Below, piece by piece: positions 6,055 to 8,709 of a stretch of DNA of 8,709 nt; position 1 is the first letter of the stretch; every line of letters starts with the position of its first letter. The notes under the pieces are model-generated. The model was not told the DNA's origin. It made no database searches and was given only the letters and a program-made list of their open reading frames with translations. The DNA comes from Verrucomicrobiota bacterium (GTDB lineage Bacteria > Verrucomicrobiota > Verrucomicrobiia > Limisphaerales > AV2), in the NCBI GenBank assembly GCA_003219345.1, contig QHOP01000306.1, forward strand, positions 1-8,709, in the 5' to 3' direction. Made by a program: the position numbers and the translations under genes.

Positions 6055-7392
6055 TTACTGAAGCGCATGCCCTGGAATGGAGCATGTCGGAGGATTGGTA
6101 ACGGGTCCGAATGCATAGGTGCCGCCCGAGGGGCAGCGGGGCAATTGCTGCGAGCGGAGATACGGCAAGATCTGGTCCGCGGTTACCACGCCGTTGGTGG
6201 TGAGCTTGTTTTCCAAGGCGCACTGTTGCACAGCGCTGTCGATCTGCCTGAGATTACTGACGCATGCGTTCTGCTCCGTTTGTGGCGCTTGATCGGCTGG
6301 GCTGTCCCCAACCTGACTTTGCCGCAAGAGAAACAAGTTTGTCCCCACCCGCAAAGTGCTTGTTGGGCTCTGGACCACCTCTAACCCGGACCGAAGCTTG
6401 CGATTTTCTTCCCGCAGCTTACCGAGTTCAATTGTTTGCCTGCGGAGCAATCCCACCTCCCCGCGCAGTTTCATGAGTTCACTCAGTTGATCCTTGGAGA
6501 GTTGAGAACTGTTCGCCTGGGCAAGCAGAGTGGACAGCCGCCCGTTCTCCGCCTTCAATTGGGTGAGTTGGTCAACTTGCTCCCGCAAAGACTGGTTTTC
6601 CGCGCGCAGTTTGGTTTTGTCTTGATGTTGGATCGCCACCGGCGTCGCCACCGTGGCAACGGCAATGGCGCTGATAATGCCGAGTTTAAGTTTGGTCATG
6701 GTCATAAGTTTGACAGCGGCAAGGGTTGTCGCGGTTGTCGAGGCGGTTACCGCCAGTGCGCCGGTGACAACGCTGGCGGACAGGCCGGCCGGTGCGGCCA
6801 CGACCGCGCCAGCGACAATCGCGGCGGCCAACCCGGATGCAGTGCTCGTGATGCCGCGCTTCGCGAGCAGGGTTTGCAGCTTTTCCAGCGCGCGATCCAC
6901 CCGCATTCGCGCGGCGTTCTCGTTGATGCCGAGCGCAAGGCCGACTTCCTTCAGGCTTCGCTCCTCGAAGAAGCGCAACACGACGGCGGTCCGGTCCCTT
7001 TCGTTTAACTCGTGCATCGCATCATCAAGCACTGGCTGGACTTGCCGCCAAACGGGCTCAGATGGTTCCGAGGAAAGCAATTCATTCATGGTCTGGGCCT
7101 CCTGTTCCCGCCCCTGCCGACGATCTTCCGATCGGCGCAGATTGGCAGCCATCTTGCGCACGCACGAGTAAAGCCAGCCGGCCAAAGCCGGATGCCGGAC
7201 GAGGCTCGATGCTTTTTTGGCCAGCTCAACAAAGACCGTCTGTGTGATGTCTTCCGCCAGACTGGCATCGCCGCGCGCCTCACGGAGCGCCGCTGAATAC
7301 ACGAGGTCAATGTGCCGCTGCACCAGCTCGGTGAACGCACTTTCCGAGCGGTTTTGCGCGTAGGCTTGCAGCAGTTCTGCGTCGGCGGCCAT
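6055..7392 (-). CDS. Membrane-anchored ECF-like sigma factor with pseudopilin-like C-terminal tail
   Basis: This is a 445-residue protein (ATG 7392-7390, TAA 6057-6055). Sigma region 2 spans about residues 12-92 (AFTELVQRHIDLVYSAA, SLAEDITQTVFVELAKKA, LAGWLYSCVRKMAAN) and region 4 about 119-178 (LNERDRTAVVLRFFEERSL, then INENAARMRVDRALEKL). Residues 183-227 are Ala/Val-rich with possible extra membrane-associated segments, a TM helix lies at 237-255 after MTKLK, and a coiled coil at about 260-336 (heptad-rich RAENQSLREQVDQLTQLKAE). The C-terminus (375-443) reads NACVSNLRQIDSAVQQ, then DQILPYLRSQQLPRCPSGG and PPTCSIPGH. This is the globular tail of the GspG-like/pseudopilin proteins abundant in Verrucomicrobia, here without its own N-terminal pilin helix. 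Cysteines are C377, C391, C420 and C437; position 391 is normally Trp (QQWALE) in that family. The likely role is a one-protein sensor and sigma factor with an exported tail. It is divergent from the hydrolase gene at 7681. Confidence 0.87.
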   Translation of the reverse strand: MAADAELLQAYAQNRSESAFTELVQRHIDLVYSAALREARGDASLAEDITQTVFVELAKKASSLVRHPALAGWLYSCVRKMAANLRRSEDRRQGREQEAQTMNELLSSEPSEPVWRQVQPVLDDAMHELNERDRTAVVLRFFEERSLKEVGLALGINENAARMRVDRALEKLQTLLAKRGITSTASGLAAAIVAGAVVAAPAGLSASVVTGALAVTASTTATTLAAVKLMTMTKLKLGIISAIAVATVATPVAIQHQDKTKLRAENQSLREQVDQLTQLKAENGRLSTLLAQANSSQLSKDQLSELMKLRGEVGLLRRQTIELGKLREENRKLRSGLEVVQSPTSTLRVGTNLFLLRQSQVGDSPADQAPQTEQNACVSNLRQIDSAVQQCALENKLTTNGVVTADQILPYLRSQQLPRCPSGGTYAFGPVTNPPTCSIPGHALQ

Positions 7393-7403
7393 TTGTCTTC
7401 ATC

Positions 7404-7409
7404 AGTATA
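7404..7409 (-). promoter_or_regulatory. Candidate -10 box for the upstream sigma gene
   Basis: On the minus strand TATACT (reverse complement of 7404-7409) is a 5/6 match to TATAAT, 11 bases before the ATG. Transcription from it would give a leader of only about 4-5 bases. No good TTGACA-like -35 sits 15-18 bases further upstream, so it may be used by an alternative sigma factor or may be chance. Confidence 0.25.
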
Positions 7410-7482
7410 GTGTGCGCCGAAGCGAAAAACCGCACAAACAACGACAGAATTGAGGACCGGCCTGAGCGGTTCAATCGGGATC

Positions 7483-7548
7483 GGGGAGCGCGCCCGCCTC
7501 GGGGGCGGCCAACGGCGCCCTCGCCGTTGCCATTCCGGCGCGCTCCCC
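7483..7548. repeat. Branched (three-way-junction) palindrome in the divergent intergenic region
   Basis: The outer arms GGGGAGCGCGCC (7483-7494) and GGCGCGCTCCCC (7537-7548) are perfectly complementary over 12 bp. Between them are two smaller hairpins side by side: CCGCC-TCGGG-GGCGG (7494-7508), sharing one base with the outer arm, and AACGGCG-CCCT-CGCCGTT (7511-7528). The whole 66-bp unit can fold as a Y or cruciform. It lies between divergent genes, so it is unlikely to be an ordinary terminator; it looks like a dispersed repeat of a distinct family from the others in the window. Confidence 0.75.
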
Positions 7549-7576
7549 ATCTCTCTTACATCCTGCGACATCGTGG

Positions 7577-7605
7577 TTGGCTTTTATGGGAGATTGCGGC
7601 ATAAA
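7577..7605 (+). promoter_or_regulatory. Candidate sigma-70-type promoter for the C45-like hydrolase
   Basis: TTGGCT (7577-7582, 4/6 to TTGACA) and CATAAA (7600-7605, 4/6 to TATAAT) are separated by exactly 17 bases. This would give a leader of about 70 bases to the ATG at 7681. The leader contains AGGA (7664-7667), 13 bases before the ATG, a distant Shine-Dalgarno. It also holds small inverted repeats (TCCT/AGGA) that could fold over this site. Motif-only evidence. Confidence 0.3.
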
Positions 7606-7680
7606 CAGCCGTCAATCCCGCACACAACGACATGACAACTTGCCTGAATAACGATCCTCGATTAGGAATTTGAAATCCTG

Positions 7681-8709
7681 ATGAAAAGGGACGCGTGTTT
7701 TGTGAAGAGATTTGCGAGATCACTCGTCTTTGGTCTTCTGTTCTCCTGCTCAGGTCGCTTAGACGCGGCAGACGGTGTCAGCAGGCAACCGCGTGAATTG
7801 AAAGTCGTGGTTCTCGAAGGTTCACCTTACCACTGCGGCTTGATCCACGGGCGAACGCTCAGGGAAGAAATCGTGCAACTGGTCCAAATCTGGAAAACGA
7901 ATCTGGCGGAGACTTTCAACGTCGATGGCGACCGGTTCATTTCCGCTTTTCTTAAACAAACCGACTACGTGCCTGCGATCAGAAGGTGGACCCCGGATCT
8001 ATTGGAGGAAATCCGGGGAATTGCCGACGGATCGAAAATGCCTTTCGACACGATCCTGGCCTTTCAGCTTCTGGACGAAATATGGGTCAACGCCAAGGCC
8101 GTCCGGCGCGAAACCGCGGCCGAGCATTGCAGCGGGTTGGGCGTCGCGAAAAAAGGGTCCAATCAGGCTTACATCGCTCAAAACATGGATTTGGAGAGCT
8201 TTCGCGACGGATTTCAAACGGTGCTGCACATCAAGGCGGAAGGCCGTCGGCCGGAGCAGTTCGTTTTCACGTTTGCCGGATTCATCGCCGCCAACGGCAT
8301 GAACAGCCGCTCGATTGGCATCTGCGCTAACACTCTGTCCCAACTGCGACACGGCCGCGATGGGCTGCCAGTGGCCTGCATCATCCGCGGAACTCTCCAA
8401 AGAACGACGCTGAACGATGCGATCAAATTCCTGAAGCAGGTTAAACACGCTTCCGGCCAGAACTACATTCTCGGTGGAGGCGACCATGTGTGCGACTTCG
8501 AATGCTCGGCGGGGAAGGTCGTTCCCTTTACGCCGACTTCGGACACGTCCGTCGTTTACCATACGAACCATCCTTTGGCGAACGACGATTACGACGCTGA
8601 ATACGCCGATGCTCTCAAGAAGATCGACTCCGCAAAAGCAGTCAAAGGCAACAGCGAGATTCGCTTTCAGTCTCTGGAAAACCGCCTCAAGAACCTTCAG
8701 AATGGGATT
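7681..8709 (+). CDS. Secreted peptidase C45 / acyl-CoA:6-APA acyltransferase-like Ntn hydrolase, 3' end outside the window
   Basis: The frame is open from the ATG at 7681 to the right edge (343 codons, no stop), so the C-terminus is missing. Residues 9-30 (KRFARSLVFGLLFSCSGRL, DAA) form an export signal; LFSC at 20-23 weakly resembles a lipobox, otherwise cleavage after DAA is likely. Residues 43-60 (VVLEGSPYHCGLIHGRTL) match the HG-containing N-terminal motif of C45/AAT proteins. EHCSGLGV carries the presumed catalytic nucleophile Cys150, at which such proenzymes cleave themselves autocatalytically. AQNMD (166-170) matches the conserved QNxD segment, and NHPL (296-299) matches the later conserved Asn-His. 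Family members hydrolyse or transfer acyl groups on amides such as penicillins, bile-acid conjugates or ceramide-like substrates; the substrate here is unknown. A GTG at 7702 is an alternative start that would still keep the hydrophobic core. Transcribed divergently from the sigma gene at 7392. Confidence 0.82.
   Translation, partial: MKRDACFVKRFARSLVFGLLFSCSGRLDAADGVSRQPRELKVVVLEGSPYHCGLIHGRTLREEIVQLVQIWKTNLAETFNVDGDRFISAFLKQTDYVPAIRRWTPDLLEEIRGIADGSKMPFDTILAFQLLDEIWVNAKAVRRETAAEHCSGLGVAKKGSNQAYIAQNMDLESFRDGFQTVLHIKAEGRRPEQFVFTFAGFIAANGMNSRSIGICANTLSQLRHGRDGLPVACIIRGTLQRTTLNDAIKFLKQVKHASGQNYILGGGDHVCDFECSAGKVVPFTPTSDTSVVYHTNHPLANDDYDAEYADALKKIDSAKAVKGNSEIRFQSLENRLKNLQNGI

Noticed and set aside
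6436..7008. Plus-strand open frames (190 and 172 codons) over the pilin-tailed sigma gene
   Set aside because: They are low-complexity antisense translations of the sigma, TM and coiled-coil region; the minus strand carries clear sigma-70 motifs.
1..8709. CRISPR array, tRNA, rRNA or integrase-type attachment site
   Set aside because: No regularly spaced direct repeats, no tRNA-like cloverleaf with a TTCGA-type arm, no rRNA-like conserved segments and no integrase gene were seen on either strand.

Overview
The window looks like a chromosomal segment of a verrucomicrobial bacterium, most likely in the Pedosphaera/Limisphaerales part of the phylum. This is inferred, not computed. The evidence is a cytochrome-DUF1549-DUF1553 gene of the Planctomycetes/Verrucomicrobia type, two long ECF-type sigma factors with a transmembrane-plus-coiled-coil extension as seen in Verrucomicrobia, moderately high GC, and an abundance of CCCTCTCCCC-type palindromic intergenic repeats.

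Layout, left to right. Positions 1-60 hold the right part of a REP-like palindrome, followed by a GC-rich hairpin just ahead of a ribosome binding site. Positions 128-2857 carry a secreted c-type-cytochrome/DUF1549/DUF1553 gene that is broken in two places. At each break a conserved block of about 20-30 residues is absent and the reading frame changes, so this is not a pair of one-base slips. A 145-bp MITE-like inverted repeat starts 3-5 bases after its stop codon. Positions 3095-3973 encode an intact secreted serine esterase of the enterochelin-esterase-like alpha/beta-hydrolase group. Positions 3974-4371 (398 bases, no gene) contain an imperfect hairpin and a second, oppositely oriented copy of the MITE-like element, so the esterase is bracketed by an inverted pair.

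Positions 4372-5814 and 6055-7392, both on the minus strand, encode two paralogous ECF-like sigma factors in tandem. Each joins sigma-70 regions 2 and 4 to an Ala-rich hydrophobic stretch, a transmembrane helix, a coiled coil and a different C-terminal domain. One ends in an NTF2/DUF4878-like domain, the other in a pseudopilin-like tail. The coiled-coil/TM block is more alike between the paralogues (70 of 100 residues by hand count) than the sigma domains (about half). Positions 7393-7680 are a divergent intergenic region with a branched palindrome and candidate promoters. From 7681 to the right edge runs a secreted C45/AAT-like Ntn hydrolase, incomplete at its C-terminus.

How the genes relate: the three plus-strand enzymes are all predicted to be exported and degradative or oxidative. 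The two membrane-anchored sigma factors are the best candidates for an unusual regulatory system, one-protein sensors with interchangeable outer domains. No direct functional link between the sigma pair and the flanking enzymes is visible in the sequence. Every intergenic gap contains at least one palindromic element.
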